A stretch of 64,000 nucleotides of DNA, from positions 1 to 64,000 of the IMG/VR virus record IMGVR_UViG_3300012271_000928; one strand, 5' to 3'. Shown here in pieces: positions 15,561 through 22,762 of this stretch (the stretch's first letter is position 1; every line of letters begins with the position of its first letter). This DNA comes from a virus. The translations under genes were made by a program, and so were the position numbers. Below the pieces are notes generated by a model, which did not search any database, was not told where the DNA came from, and was given only the letters and a program-made list of their open reading frames with translations.

Positions 15561-15645
15561 GGTGTCGGGAAGGAGTCGAACCTTCATACCTCCGAAGAGG
15601 AACTGGGCCACACGGAGGCGAGCCTGCCAATGCTCAACCGGACGC
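15561..15645 (-). tRNA. tRNA-Tyr-like gene, chimeric (3' half mismatched)
   Basis: It has a type II layout with a long variable arm (CCTC-TTCG-GAGG), D arm GAGC/GCTC and T arm GAAGG-TTCGACT-CCTTC. However, its acceptor strands (GCGTCCGG and CCGACAC) and anticodon strands (CCTCC and CCAGT) do not pair with each other. They pair with the opposite strands of the neighbouring gene at 15651-15734. The loop reads GTGTGGC. It is probably non-functional as a separate gene. Confidence 0.6.
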
Positions 15646-15650
15646 CCAAA

Positions 15651-15734
15651 TGCGCCGGGTAGGAGTCGAACCTACAGGTCTCCGAAGAGAACCCTCGCTA
15701 CAACCAGCCGAGCTTACCAATGCTCAACCGACAC
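15651..15734 (-). tRNA. tRNA-Tyr-like gene, chimeric (anticodon GTA)
   Basis: The acceptor GTGTCGG pairs with CCGGCGC only with two G-U pairs, and the anticodon stem GCTGG does not pair with GAGGG. The loop TTGTAGC carries GTA. Variable arm TCTC-TTCG-GAGA and T arm GTAGG-TTCGACT-CCTAC are intact. Its 5' half pairs perfectly in the acceptor with the 3' half of the gene at 15561-15645. Confidence 0.6.
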
Positions 15735-15738
15735 GCAA

Positions 15739-15819
15739 TGCGTTGGGCAGGACTCGAACCTGCACGCCCGAAGGACCGGGGCTACAACCCGGCGAGCCAG
15801 CCAATTGCTCAACCAACGC
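15739..15819 (-). tRNA. tRNA-Tyr (anticodon GTA)
   Basis: The acceptor GCGTTGG pairs with CCAACGC, the D arm is GAGC/GCTC, the anticodon stem CCGGG/CCCGG surrounds loop TTGTAGC, and the T arm is GCAGG-TTCGAGT-CCTGC. It has a type II variable arm and discriminator A. This is the intact member of the group of three. Confidence 0.92.
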
Positions 15820-15848
15820 AGATCACGAGCCTCACACGCTCGCGACAA

Positions 15849-15899
15849 TGACCTCTCACGGAATCGAACCGTGACCCGCAGGGGGAGACACCCCCACGT
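15849..15899 (-). other. 3' half of a tRNA (anticodon arm, T arm, acceptor strand)
   Basis: T arm CACGG-TTCGATT-CCGTG is followed by acceptor strand AGAGGTC and preceded by a GGGG/CCCC hairpin with loop GTGTCTC (GTC, aspartate). No matching 5' acceptor or D arm exists upstream. Instead the sequence runs into a decayed CRISPR repeat and leader, so the 5' half was replaced. Confidence 0.55.
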
Positions 15900-15960
15900 A
15901 GGTGAGGAAAAGTCTGCGACAAGAAGTCATTGCACGTGTGTAATCGAGAGACGTAGTGCT
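15877..15960 (-). repeat. Decayed third CRISPR repeat and leader copy
   Basis: CCCCCACGTAGGTGAGGAAAAG followed by TCTGCGACAAGAAGTCATTG parallels the repeat end and leader start of the lone-repeat locus (GGGGAAGGG, then TCTGTGCCAAGAAGTCACAT). Similarity fades after about 60 bases. It overlaps the anticodon arm of the tRNA half. Confidence 0.45.
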
Positions 15961-15975
15961 CTCATTCCCAAAAGA

Positions 15976-16545
15976 TTACTCCTCTCCGTCGTCCATATAC
16001 ACATCATCAGGCCCGCGAGCATTCAACAGGAGCAACTGAGCACCCAGGACGTCCAGCGCGCCGTAGAGCGACGACGCGGCGCCGTGAGCGTCCTCCAGAC
16101 ATGCTTGGTAGCACGGCTCACCATCTCGCATCTCGACAGACAACAAAACGTCCTCTCTCGCCGTACGTAGTACCGAAGGGGGGAGCACCGTCGAGGAGGG
16201 GCCCTTGAAGCCCATGAGCAGGACCCCAGCGCTCTTTGCGTGGCGCTTGAAGCCGTTGTAGCGCTGAATCAGTTCCCGATGCGAGGATTCGCGTTCAGGG
16301 TACTCGACCGCGTGGGTACGAGTAGGGCCGACGTAGCTGAAGCGAGGGCCTTCATAGCCGTACTCCGGCTTGTCCACGTGCTCCAGGAACATCTCAACAG
16401 GACGTGCCCACAACTCCCCAGAACGATCAGGCCGATGGTACACGGCTACAGGAGAGTCGCCTTCCGAATGCCTAGCGACCCCTACCAGAAAGTAGAGGTC
16501 ACCCTTGAAGTGGCGGTAGTAACCGGGCACCGGTTCAGTAGTCAT
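15976..16545 (-). CDS. DUF1653 domain protein
   Basis: The 189-residue protein has a DUF1653 domain at about residues 7-60: GYYRHFKGDLYFLVGVARHS, then VAVYHRPDRSGELWARP and MFLEHV. This family is common in bacteria and phages and its function is unknown. A longer C-terminal part (VLLSVEMRDGEPCYQACLED) is unrecognised. Its ATG overlaps the upstream stop as ATGA. Confidence 0.82.
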   Translation of the reverse strand: MTTEPVPGYYRHFKGDLYFLVGVARHSEGDSPVAVYHRPDRSGELWARPVEMFLEHVDKPEYGYEGPRFSYVGPTRTHAVEYPERESSHRELIQRYNGFKRHAKSAGVLLMGFKGPSSTVLPPSVLRTAREDVLLSVEMRDGEPCYQACLEDAHGAASSLYGALDVLGAQLLLLNARGPDDVYMDDGEE

Positions 16546-17126
16546 CTAGATGCCTTGGTCAGGTACGCCATGATATCAGTCAGCGTGCCGAAGTTGTCCA
16601 ACGTGTCCGACTCCAGGATCTCCCCCTCTTGGGTGACCTTCATCTCCACGCACCCCCAAGGGTTCTTTGCCGTGGGTGGGTACGACCTCAACACGATGGC
16701 GAGGTTGCCCCGCACCAGAAGCTCCTCACGAGGCTTACCGGGAGCGTTAAGGTCTCGCCACATCTTCAAAGGCTCCGAGACTCCCCACTCTGCGAAGTCC
16801 ACCGACTTGGCCTTCGAGGTGACGTACCGATCACTGTCGTTCTCGTGACCCCAGGGTCCCAGATTCGGCATCGCCATGATCTGGAACATAGAAGCGAGTG
16901 CTGCCACGACCTCATCCAGGGAGACCATGAACAGGCCTTCGCTCTCCGCGTACTCAGCATCCTCGCTCAATGCGAAGACGTTGTAGTCCCCGTAAGGGAC
17001 GCAGGGTGAGACCAGAACAGGACACTCCATGTCCCGAAGGACGGCCTGAAGGTTCTCGGAGGGGATGTCCTCCGAAATGGCGACGTGGCCGAGGAGCTTC
17101 GCGTTGGGGGCCCAGTTGTTCATCAT
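16542..17126 (-). CDS. Hypothetical protein, promoter-proximal
   Basis: A 194-residue protein (MNNWAPNAKLLGHVAISEDI, CPVLVSPCVPYGDYNVFAL, CVEMKVTQEGEILESDTLD) with alternating strands and helices and no recognised family. A GGAG-type site precedes paired ATG codons at 17126/17123. A phage-type promoter lies about 50 bases upstream. It is coupled to the DUF1653 gene. Confidence 0.7.
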   Translation of the reverse strand: MMNNWAPNAKLLGHVAISEDIPSENLQAVLRDMECPVLVSPCVPYGDYNVFALSEDAEYAESEGLFMVSLDEVVAALASMFQIMAMPNLGPWGHENDSDRYVTSKAKSVDFAEWGVSEPLKMWRDLNAPGKPREELLVRGNLAIVLRSYPPTAKNPWGCVEMKVTQEGEILESDTLDNFGTLTDIMAYLTKASR

Positions 17127-17173
17127 GATCGCGCTCCGTCAGAAGGGGTGTGTCGTTTCGTCTCTCACCTCTC

Positions 17174-17202
17174 ATATACCACAACAGGTATGGGGCGTAA
17201 AA
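17174..17202 (-). promoter_or_regulatory. Phage-type promoter
   Basis: On the minus strand TTTTAC, exactly 14 bases, then GTGGTATATGA. It lies upstream of the 16542-17126 gene, in the gap after the previous gene. Confidence 0.7.
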
Positions 17203-17208
17203 AAAGAC

Positions 17209-17634
17209 TTACCAGCGCACGTCCTGGATGATGTACGTGATCCACACCTGACGCTCTCCGTTACGAGCATCAAGACCCACAACGGTATGACACCACGGGT
17301 TCTCCTTCGGATCTGCCGAGATACCCTCCCAGGTGACCACGGGGTTGGCGAAGCTGCCCCCAAACCCAGGCGCTGCTATGATTTGGTTGAGCATTGTACG
17401 GACCTCAACCGGATCGTGAGCGGCAACCACACCCTCCCACACGTCCCCAGACAACTGACACTCTGCGAATCGACGCAGGGGGTCACTGTGCGGAGTGTAC
17501 TCGGCCTCCCAAACCTCCGCCGTAATGGCCTCGAAAGCGTCATGCGAGAAGATGTAGAGGTGGAAGATCTCCACACCATCCTCATGATACAGGTACTCGA
17601 CCGGCTCAACTGAATTCGTTGGTGCAGAACTCAT
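17209..17634 (-). CDS. Hypothetical protein
   Basis: The 141-residue protein (VEYLYHEDGVEIFHLYIFSH, EVRTMLNQIIAAPGFGG, RQVWITYIIQDVRW) somewhat resembles its downstream neighbour in layout, suggesting a related pair. Start 17634 is chosen over an ATG six bases earlier because of GAGG spacing. It overlaps the upstream gene by 29 bases. Confidence 0.62.
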   Translation of the reverse strand: MSSAPTNSVEPVEYLYHEDGVEIFHLYIFSHDAFEAITAEVWEAEYTPHSDPLRRFAECQLSGDVWEGVVAAHDPVEVRTMLNQIIAAPGFGGSFANPVVTWEGISADPKENPWCHTVVGLDARNGERQVWITYIIQDVRW

Positions 17635-17914
17635 ATCCATCCTCAGTGAGGTATCCGTACGTGCGCAGAACGGCTAGGTGAGGTCGAAGCTCTTGCTTCA
17701 TCTCCACCAGGGCCCAGAAGCGTTCCAGGGACACCTCGCGTCCGTACTCGTCGACTACCCTCTCATGTCGATTGAGGAGGGCGCGAACGCTGTCCACGGT
17801 CTCAAGCCCAGTGTGGCTCCGGAACAGAAATCTCCAGCCAATCGACGACTTGCCGACGTGGAGACCCTCTTCCGGGTCCTCCGCGTCCGTGGGTAGGTAG
17901 TAATTGGTGCTCAT
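17606..17914 (-). CDS. MSTNYY-type hypothetical protein
   Basis: A 102-residue protein starting MSTNYYLPTDAEDPEEGLHV followed by GKSSIGWRFLFRSH. This start and the LH.GKSS.GW.F core recall small phage and bacterial proteins of unknown function that usually carry a zinc knuckle; here the cysteines are missing. AGAGG lies 8 bases before ATG 17914. Confidence 0.68.
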   Translation of the reverse strand: MSTNYYLPTDAEDPEEGLHVGKSSIGWRFLFRSHTGLETVDSVRALLNRHERVVDEYGREVSLERFWALVEMKQELRPHLAVLRTYGYLTEDGYEFCTNEFS

Positions 17915-17925
17915 GAGACAGCCTC

Positions 17926-18222
17926 TCAAAGGTAGAACGCGACTTGACGAAGCCCGGAGATGAGGTCCTTGAACCCCTTGAAGGTGCGAACCGGGAACTG
18001 GATCTCCGAGACGACGCGTGCCCTCTCCAGATCCTGAACCTCGAAGCTGAGGCCGTAGAGGACGTGCACGACGGTCTTCGAGCCCGACTCGAAGACGTCT
18101 TCAGGAGCCGAGAACAACCGTCCGTCCTCGCTCATGTAGTAGTCCGCCTCTCCTGCGTACGCTCCCGTGAGACCGTAAAGAGCCTCATCACTGTACCTGC
18201 TCATGTCAACCTTGGTGAACAT
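17926..18222 (-). CDS. Hypothetical protein, first gene after promoter
   Basis: A 98-residue protein (FTKVDMSRYSDEALYGLTGA, TVVHVLYGLSFEVQDLERAR) with no recognised family. GGAGAGG precedes ATG 18222 and a phage-type promoter lies just upstream, after a terminator that closes the previous unit. Confidence 0.65.
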   Translation of the reverse strand: MFTKVDMSRYSDEALYGLTGAYAGEADYYMSEDGRLFSAPEDVFESGSKTVVHVLYGLSFEVQDLERARVVSEIQFPVRTFKGFKDLISGLRQVAFYL

Positions 18223-18257
18223 CTTGTCCTCTCCTCAGTGGGTTGGTGTATGACTCG

Positions 18258-18287
18258 TTTGTACCACTGCGACACTGCTCCGTAAAA
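18258..18287 (-). promoter_or_regulatory. Phage-type promoter
   Basis: On the minus strand TTTTAC, 14 bases, then GTGGTACAAACG, about 40 bases before ATG 18222. Confidence 0.7.
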
Positions 18288-18324
18288 CAAAACCTCCCGG
18301 AACCTCAAGAAAGGTGCCGGGAGG
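18287..18324 (-). terminator. Terminator after the 18347 gene
   Basis: An interrupted stem (CCTCCCGG with CCGGGAGG, extended by CCT/AGG) is followed on the minus strand by TTTTGTTTT. It sits between the stop of the 18347 gene and the next promoter, whose -35 region it touches. Confidence 0.75.
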
Positions 18325-18346
18325 CGAGTGATCGCGAAAGCGGAGG

Positions 18347-18697
18347 TCAGTCCCCCATCAAGCTCAAGTCAAAGATCTCGTCGTCCTCCACGGGACCGAT
18401 TCGGCGCCATCCGAGACCAGGAACCGACGTCTCCGGCAAGCTGGCGTCTCCAGGCCACATGACGACGTGACGGTAGGGAGAAGCGGCGAATCCGATCTCA
18501 TCTACCTCCACGTACACACCTGGAAGCTTGGGAACCATCCCAGGCTGGAGGACGAGCCAGTGGTTCTCTTCGGTAAGGACCGACTGGTAAGAGGCGTTCC
18601 TACGGTAAGACAGCCACGCGCGGATCGCCACGGTTACCAGGAACACGCTCAGGGCAAGGATCGCGAAGAGGTGAAGGGAAGTCATGGGAGGGTTCAC
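18347..18697 (-). CDS. N-terminally anchored membrane protein
   Basis: A 116-residue protein with one membrane helix (LFAILALSVFLVTVAIRAWL, about 10-29) followed by arginines, so the C-terminal domain (WLVLQPGMVPKLPGVYVEVD) is probably cytoplasmic. GTG 18697 has GAGG seven bases upstream. Function is unknown. Confidence 0.62.
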   Translation of the reverse strand: MNPPMTSLHLFAILALSVFLVTVAIRAWLSYRRNASYQSVLTEENHWLVLQPGMVPKLPGVYVEVDEIGFAASPYRHVVMWPGDASLPETSVPGLGWRRIGPVEDDEIFDLSLMGD

Positions 18698-18764
18698 AGC
18701 AGCACCTCGGGGGTAGCAGGATCACGGACAGTCGCAAGTACCAAGCACCCCTTGAACCTCCAGA

Positions 18765-19106
18765 TCACTCCTGCTCATCCTCGGAAGCGGCCGGTTGAGG
18801 GGCCGCAGAGAGGACACAGCGAAGAACCGCCGCCCAGTCAAACGTGATCTCCAGGCCCTTATCGGTCTCCTCGGCTGCCGTCACGATCTCCGGGAAGTAG
18901 GGGACCATGCTCATGGCCATCTCCCATTGCCACGACGAGTCAGCACCTCCGCGAAACTCTCCGTCTTTGGTGAGCTGGTAGCGAGACAAGCGCGTCTGGT
19001 CAAAGCCCTCCGTGATCATGCTCAGGAGCCAGTCCGTGCCCGTTCGGCCGCCATCCTCTCGGCATAGCAGCCATCCTTGAACGTCTCTCTCCGGATCTTG
19101 CGACAT
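18765..19106 (-). CDS. Hypothetical acidic protein
   Basis: A 113-residue protein (MSQDPERDVQGWLLCREDGG, DWAAVLRCVLSAAPQPAASE) with no recognised family. GGAGG is spaced six bases from ATG 19106. The start overlaps the preceding stop, so it is coupled. Confidence 0.62.
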   Translation of the reverse strand: MSQDPERDVQGWLLCREDGGRTGTDWLLSMITEGFDQTRLSRYQLTKDGEFRGGADSSWQWEMAMSMVPYFPEIVTAAEETDKGLEITFDWAAVLRCVLSAAPQPAASEDEQE

Positions 19107-19438
19107 CACATACCTCCAGCTCGATTGAGCAGCGCTATGGCCGCAGCAGCGGCCTCTTTCCATCGGACCTTGGGGTCCTGATGAGTCGCCAGAAGCGTCT
19201 CATCCTCGTCCTCGAATCTCCAGGCCCAGACTGACAGGCCCTTGCTGCGGAGCTGGTACCCCTGATTGGACAGGAGCGTGCCCAGTTCGAGCTGCATGCG
19301 CCACACCCAGGTAGAGACCTCAGGCCACGCAAGATCCTTGACTCCAGCTCGCCACGCACGCACACCCAACCAGGAGAGCGGGCACGCGAGCACGTAATAA
19401 ACCAACCGCCACTTCCACACTGCCAGTCGGTACGCCAT
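19106..19438 (-). CDS. Hypothetical membrane-associated protein
   Basis: A 110-residue protein, Trp-rich at the N-terminus (MAYRLAVWKWRLVYYVLACP, LSWLGVRAWRAGV), which may dip into the membrane, followed by a polar helical part. GGAGG precedes ATG 19438. No family is recognised. Confidence 0.6.
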   Translation of the reverse strand: MAYRLAVWKWRLVYYVLACPLSWLGVRAWRAGVKDLAWPEVSTWVWRMQLELGTLLSNQGYQLRSKGLSVWAWRFEDEDETLLATHQDPKVRWKEAAAAAIALLNRAGGM

Positions 19439-19497
19439 GGCATCCTCCAGGGTGTGTGTAACACTTACCCCGAAGTATCGACAGAGTATTCACCCCG

Positions 19498-19695
19498 TCA
19501 GAGCCCCTTGGTGTCACCGTCTTGCGGCATCTCGGACAAGAGAAGGTACTCCTCGCCCACCCTCATCTCCTCGCCGATCTCGTAGACCTTGGCAGGCTCT
19601 CCGTCCTGCTCGACCCGTCGTGAGTGTGCTCCCAGGAGCGCCTTCGCCATCCGGATCTTGAATCGTCGCAGCGCCTGATCTTCATCGTGTGTCAT
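19498..19695 (-). CDS. Small hypothetical protein
   Basis: A 65-residue protein (MTHDEDQALRRFKIRMAKAL, then EIGEEMRVGEEYLLL). ATG 19695 is chosen because GAGG lies six bases upstream; earlier in-frame Met codons lack a site. A 7-bp inverted repeat (ATCGTAG, two bases, CTACGAT) at 19721-19736 lies between it and the upstream gene and may be an operator or weak terminator. Confidence 0.55.
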   Translation of the reverse strand: MTHDEDQALRRFKIRMAKALLGAHSRRVEQDGEPAKVYEIGEEMRVGEEYLLLSEMPQDGDTKGL

Positions 19696-19757
19696 CGTAT
19701 GCCTCATGGTGTTCGTAGGAATCGTAGACCTACGATAGCCGGGCACACGAAAGAGCG

Positions 19758-20330
19758 TCAAGGGTCGGTGATGTGGCTTTCGCGGTAAAAGGCCAACTCA
19801 TTGATCGTACTACGAAGGTCTCCCAAAACCCTGTGATCTGCGGAGACCTCGCGGGGCAGCATCTCGTGGCCCCAGACCTCGAATGCGCCGCGAAAGCTGG
19901 ACACGTCAATGTTCCGGTAGTGGAACAGGGCGTTGAAGTCGGGCATCTGCGTCTGGACGAACTCACGGTCGAAGTGCACGGAGGACCCGCACATGGGCAA
20001 GGTGCCGTAGCGACCGTTCTTGCCCTCGCGCGTGATCTCTTCCGGGAGCATGATCGGGCGGTAGTAGGCGAGCATCTCCTGCTCCACCTCCGCGAGCGTC
20101 TTGGTAGCCTCCAGGGACTCCTGAGTCAGACCGCTCTCGCCGTGTACGCGTACGCACCACGGATCCATCGCATCCAGAACCTCTTGCGAGTGGTGGACCA
20201 CCCAGGCGTGGGCATCCAGCTCGACGAGGTTCGCATCGGTGATGATCACGCCCACCTCCAGGATGGGGATCTCGGCGCATGGGCGGTTCGTGGGAAGGTC
20301 TCCCGTCTCCAGGTCAAGAAAAACAAACAT
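19758..20330 (-). CDS. orn: Oligoribonuclease-like DEDDh exonuclease
   Basis: The 190-residue protein matches Orn across its length, close to the family size of about 180. FVFLDLETGDL carries the DxE pair; LPMCGSSVHFDREFV and MPDFNALFHYRNIDVSSFR are the classic central block; HRVLGDLRSTINELAFYR carries the final H and D. Orn removes 2- to 5-mer RNAs, including pGpG. GGAGGAGGA precedes ATG 20330, which overlaps the guanylate kinase stop, so the two enzymes are made together. Confidence 0.9.
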   Translation of the reverse strand: MFVFLDLETGDLPTNRPCAEIPILEVGVIITDANLVELDAHAWVVHHSQEVLDAMDPWCVRVHGESGLTQESLEATKTLAEVEQEMLAYYRPIMLPEEITREGKNGRYGTLPMCGSSVHFDREFVQTQMPDFNALFHYRNIDVSSFRGAFEVWGHEMLPREVSADHRVLGDLRSTINELAFYRESHITDP

Positions 20331-20962
20331 CACTCCTCCTCCATAAGCTGTGAAAACTCCGCCAAAGACTTGAGCGCCTCCCAACGCTTCCGCTCTCGCA
20401 GGGACCCGTAAAGGCCCTGGAGCTGCATGAAGGTCGGAGTGAGCTGGTCGTTCACCAGGACGGTCTCAAAGTCGCCCCAGTCCTCGTACATCTCTCCAAC
20501 AGCAGACCCAAGCCTCTTTCGGGCATCGGCTTCTCCGCGTCCATCCGACTTCAACCGGTGCACCAGAGCGTCCACTGACGGTGGGAGAAGAAGCACTGCG
20601 AAGATCTCGACCTCATCGTCCTCCGCGAAGTGCTCCCGGAGCTGCTCCAGGCCATGCCTCTCGATCACGACGAGGACGTTCTTGCCGCGCCCAAAGGGAT
20701 CTCGAAACGCATCCTCACGGTAACCGTAGTAGTGATCATGGTACTTGACGTGCTCGATGTACTCCCCCCGCTCGATCTCCTCCAGAACCTGCTCCCGGCC
20801 CCTGAAGTCGTAGTCGACCCCCTGCACCTCTACAGGACGTGGAGGCCGTGTGGTGACCGATACGGCGACCTGAGCCGTATCCTCGCACGAGGCCGCCAAC
20901 AGCCGGCATAGGGTGGTCTTTCCGACCCCTGAGGGGCCTACCAGAGCTAAGATGGTATTCAT
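20330..20962 (-). CDS. gmk: Guanylate kinase
   Basis: The 210-residue protein has the P-loop GPSGVGKTTL (about 9-18), then SVTTRPPRPVEVQGVDYDF, the GMP-binding signature, and later EYIEHVKYHDHYYGY and VVIERHGLEQL. It phosphorylates GMP or dGMP, supporting dGTP supply for phage replication. Length matches cellular enzymes. The ribosome site before ATG 20962 is weak. It leads a two-gene unit with the Orn-type nuclease and lies downstream of two tRNAs. Confidence 0.92.
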   Translation of the reverse strand: MNTILALVGPSGVGKTTLCRLLAASCEDTAQVAVSVTTRPPRPVEVQGVDYDFRGREQVLEEIERGEYIEHVKYHDHYYGYREDAFRDPFGRGKNVLVVIERHGLEQLREHFAEDDEVEIFAVLLLPPSVDALVHRLKSDGRGEADARKRLGSAVGEMYEDWGDFETVLVNDQLTPTFMQLQGLYGSLRERKRWEALKSLAEFSQLMEEE

Positions 20963-21045
20963 TTGCGTTCTCACAGGGGGTAATCAAGTGCTCGTAGCCC
21001 AAAGTAAGAGAGGACGTCTGATCTGTCAAGTCAGACGCCCTCAGA

Positions 21046-21127
21046 TGCGCGAGGAGGGGATCGAACCCTCACGGCCATTGCCACCGAATTCTTAGCCCGG
21101 CCTGTCTACCAGTTCCAGCACCCGCGC
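21046..21127 (-). tRNA. tRNA-Leu (anticodon AAG)
   Basis: Type II tRNA: acceptor GCGCGGG with CTCGCGC, D loop with GGTAGAC, anticodon stem CCGGG/TTCGG around loop CTAAGAA, T arm GAGGG-TTCGATC-CCCTC, discriminator A. An A34 in a bacterial leucine tRNA is unusual. An inverted repeat at about 21006-21040 may be its terminator. Confidence 0.85.
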
Positions 21128-21187
21128 TCACGAAAGGTACTACCCTGAGAGACCACTCAACATTCCGAGAGGCCCCACTCGCGATCA

Positions 21188-21275
21188 CGGAGGGTAGGGG
21201 GCTCGAACCCCTGTACCGGAAGACCCGATGTCTCAGATTAGCAATCTGGCCGCTTACCAACTCGCGCAACCCTCC
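21188..21275 (-). tRNA. tRNA-Ser (anticodon GCT)
   Basis: Acceptor GGAGGGT with ACCCTCC, loop TTGCTAA, long variable arm (ATCGGGTCTTCCGGT), T arm AGGGG-TTCGAGC-CCCCT, discriminator G as in serine tRNAs. Confidence 0.9.
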
Positions 21276-21315
21276 AGCTCTCCGAACCTCAAACCCAGGC
21301 CCTCGTATTTCAAGC

Positions 21316-21675
21316 TCAGAGCACCAGACGGTGCAGGAGGTCATTGAGCACCGTGCTGAAGGCTTGCGAGTTCATGGGGACGTAGAGAGGCTCCGTACAA
21401 CGCAGCAGACCTTTGGGCTTGAGGCAGAAGTCCGTCAGATCGTCCAGGCAGTCGAACTGCTCGGCCATCACCCTGTTGTAGAACCGCACGTGCGCCGGCA
21501 CGATGTCCACAACGCTCATCTGTCTGAACAGGCATTGAATGCGGCGGATGGGCCGAGTCAAGATGAAGTTGAACTGACGCGTGGAGGGCTCCAGCAGCAT
21601 GACTCCCACGTTCACGCCCTCCTGCCGGTCAGGGTCAGGCACGAACTGGATAATCGAATAGAAGGCGCTGCTCAT
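21316..21675 (-). CDS. DUF3037-like protein
   Basis: The 119-residue protein begins MSSAFYSIIQFVPDPDRQEG and continues VNVGVMLLEPSTRQFNF. This is the DUF3037 start (Y.I.Q..PDP.R.E.VNVGV). Function is unknown; members often lie near HipA-like kinase genes, but none is seen here. GAGAGG precedes ATG 21675. Confidence 0.8.
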   Translation of the reverse strand: MSSAFYSIIQFVPDPDRQEGVNVGVMLLEPSTRQFNFILTRPIRRIQCLFRQMSVVDIVPAHVRFYNRVMAEQFDCLDDLTDFCLKPKGLLRCTEPLYVPMNSQAFSTVLNDLLHRLVL

Positions 21676-21687
21676 CCTAGCCTCTCG

Positions 21688-21969
21688 TTAGTGAGGGCTC
21701 CAGGAAGCCTCCCCGGAGTCCTTGTCCTGTGACCTCAACCTCCACGCCAGACAAATCATGACCACGACCGCTACCGCGCCGTACACCCAGGAGAACTCCA
21801 GGATCTGATCCAGGAACGAAACGTCCGGATCAATCGAACCCCACATCACCGCCAGGGTTACTACGAACAGGAGCCCAAACGCATCCTTGAACGTCGCCAT
21901 CACTGCATGCCACATCTCTCCAACCTCTTGCTTCATACCCTGGAACGCAAAAAAACGCCACCCCGACAT
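21688..21969 (-). CDS. Two-helix membrane protein
   Basis: A 93-residue protein with two hydrophobic segments (FGLLFVVTLAVMWGSI and YGAVAVVVMICLAWRL) separated by a short acidic loop, and a polar tail. GGGGGT precedes ATG 21969; an inner Met at residue 12 is an alternative start. A T7 run near the start might allow slippage. It could be an inner-membrane exclusion or holin-like protein, but no evidence separates these. Confidence 0.6.
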   Translation of the reverse strand: MSGWRFFAFQGMKQEVGEMWHAVMATFKDAFGLLFVVTLAVMWGSIDPDVSFLDQILEFSWVYGAVAVVVMICLAWRLRSQDKDSGEASWSPH

Positions 21970-22026
21970 GACCCCCTGGAGGGCGCAAGCCGCTGACGTT
22001 ACAGGACATAGACGGATTACAGAGAA

Positions 22027-22068
22027 ACCCCCGAGACTGACTCGTGATCACGAGCCCGCCTCGGGGGT
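22027..22068 (-). terminator. Terminator after tRNA-Ser(TGA)
   Basis: ACCCCCGAG pairs with CTCGGGGGT and encloses a perfect 14-base palindrome (CTCGTGATCACGAG at 22041-22054). TTTCTCT follows on the minus strand. Confidence 0.65.
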
Positions 22069-22074
22069 CAAGAG

Positions 22075-22158
22075 AAGAGCGGGGGAGAGTCGAACTCCCA
22101 GGCCCCGAAGGACTACACCGGGTTCAAACCGGGCTGGCGTGCCCATGCCTACCACTCC
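22075..22158 (-). tRNA. tRNA-Ser (anticodon TGA)
   Basis: Type II: acceptor GGAGTGG with CCGCTCT (two G-U pairs), D arm GGC/GCC, loop TTTGAAC, variable arm with TTCG loop, T arm GGGAG-TTCGACT-CTCCC. The discriminator reads U, unusual for serine. One base pair of the anticodon stem is mismatched. Confidence 0.82.
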
Positions 22159-22203
22159 ATAGCACTTGAAGTACCAACCCTGAGTGGTCAAACATTCCCG
22201 CGC

Positions 22204-22761
22204 TCAGTAGTAACCGCGACGCTGCAACCTATAACGCAGCGCCAACGCGAGCGCATCCGGGCTTGCGTTCATATCAAGGCACCACACAGACTCCGCCCAC
22301 TCCTCGAAACCTGCTCCATCTCCCGGCGCCTCATCAGGGATCAGGTCGGTGACGTCCACCGCGAAGAGATGCGTGCGGCTCTCCAGCACCTTGGAAAGAT
22401 GCACAGTACCCAAGGACAGCATATCATCGGAGGTCACGCGATAGCCGGACTCCTCGTACACCTCGCGAACAGCGGTATCAACCGGGTTCTCACCCTCGTG
22501 ATCCATCATGCCCGTCAACGACGACAAGATACGCTCCTCCGGGTCTCCCGAGTCGACGAGCCACGGCGGGACAATCTCCCGACGCAAGAGCACCTCGATC
22601 ACAGGATCACGCAGGCTACGCTTCACGTAGCGAAAGGGCATCACGGCGACAGACGCGCCCGTCCCGTCCTTGACCGACGTGTACGGGTTGACCGAACCAT
22701 CAGGCATCACATGCGACAGCTCATGCACCTCAACCCACCGGTTCTTGTACAGCACCTTCAT
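22204..22761 (-). CDS. Nudix hydrolase
   Basis: The 185-residue protein has a Nudix box at about residues 84-107, ending NPVDTAVREVYEESGY. The REVYEESG core is intact; the spacing from the first Gly to the first Glu is one longer than consensus. Upstream strands (GASVAVMPFRYV) fit the fold. Nudix enzymes cleave nucleoside diphosphates linked to other groups, such as oxidised dNTPs, ADP-ribose or NADH; the substrate cannot be told here. GGAGG precedes ATG 22761. Confidence 0.88.
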   Translation of the reverse strand: MKVLYKNRWVEVHELSHVMPDGSVNPYTSVKDGTGASVAVMPFRYVKRSLRDPVIEVLLRREIVPPWLVDSGDPEERILSSLTGMMDHEGENPVDTAVREVYEESGYRVTSDDMLSLGTVHLSKVLESRTHLFAVDVTDLIPDEAPGDGAGFEEWAESVWCLDMNASPDALALALRYRLQRRGYY

Positions 22762-22762
22762 C

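Noticed and set aside
21830-22051. A small minus-strand frame near tRNA-Ser(TGA)
   Set aside because: It runs through the terminator hairpin and out of frame with the better-supported two-helix membrane gene.
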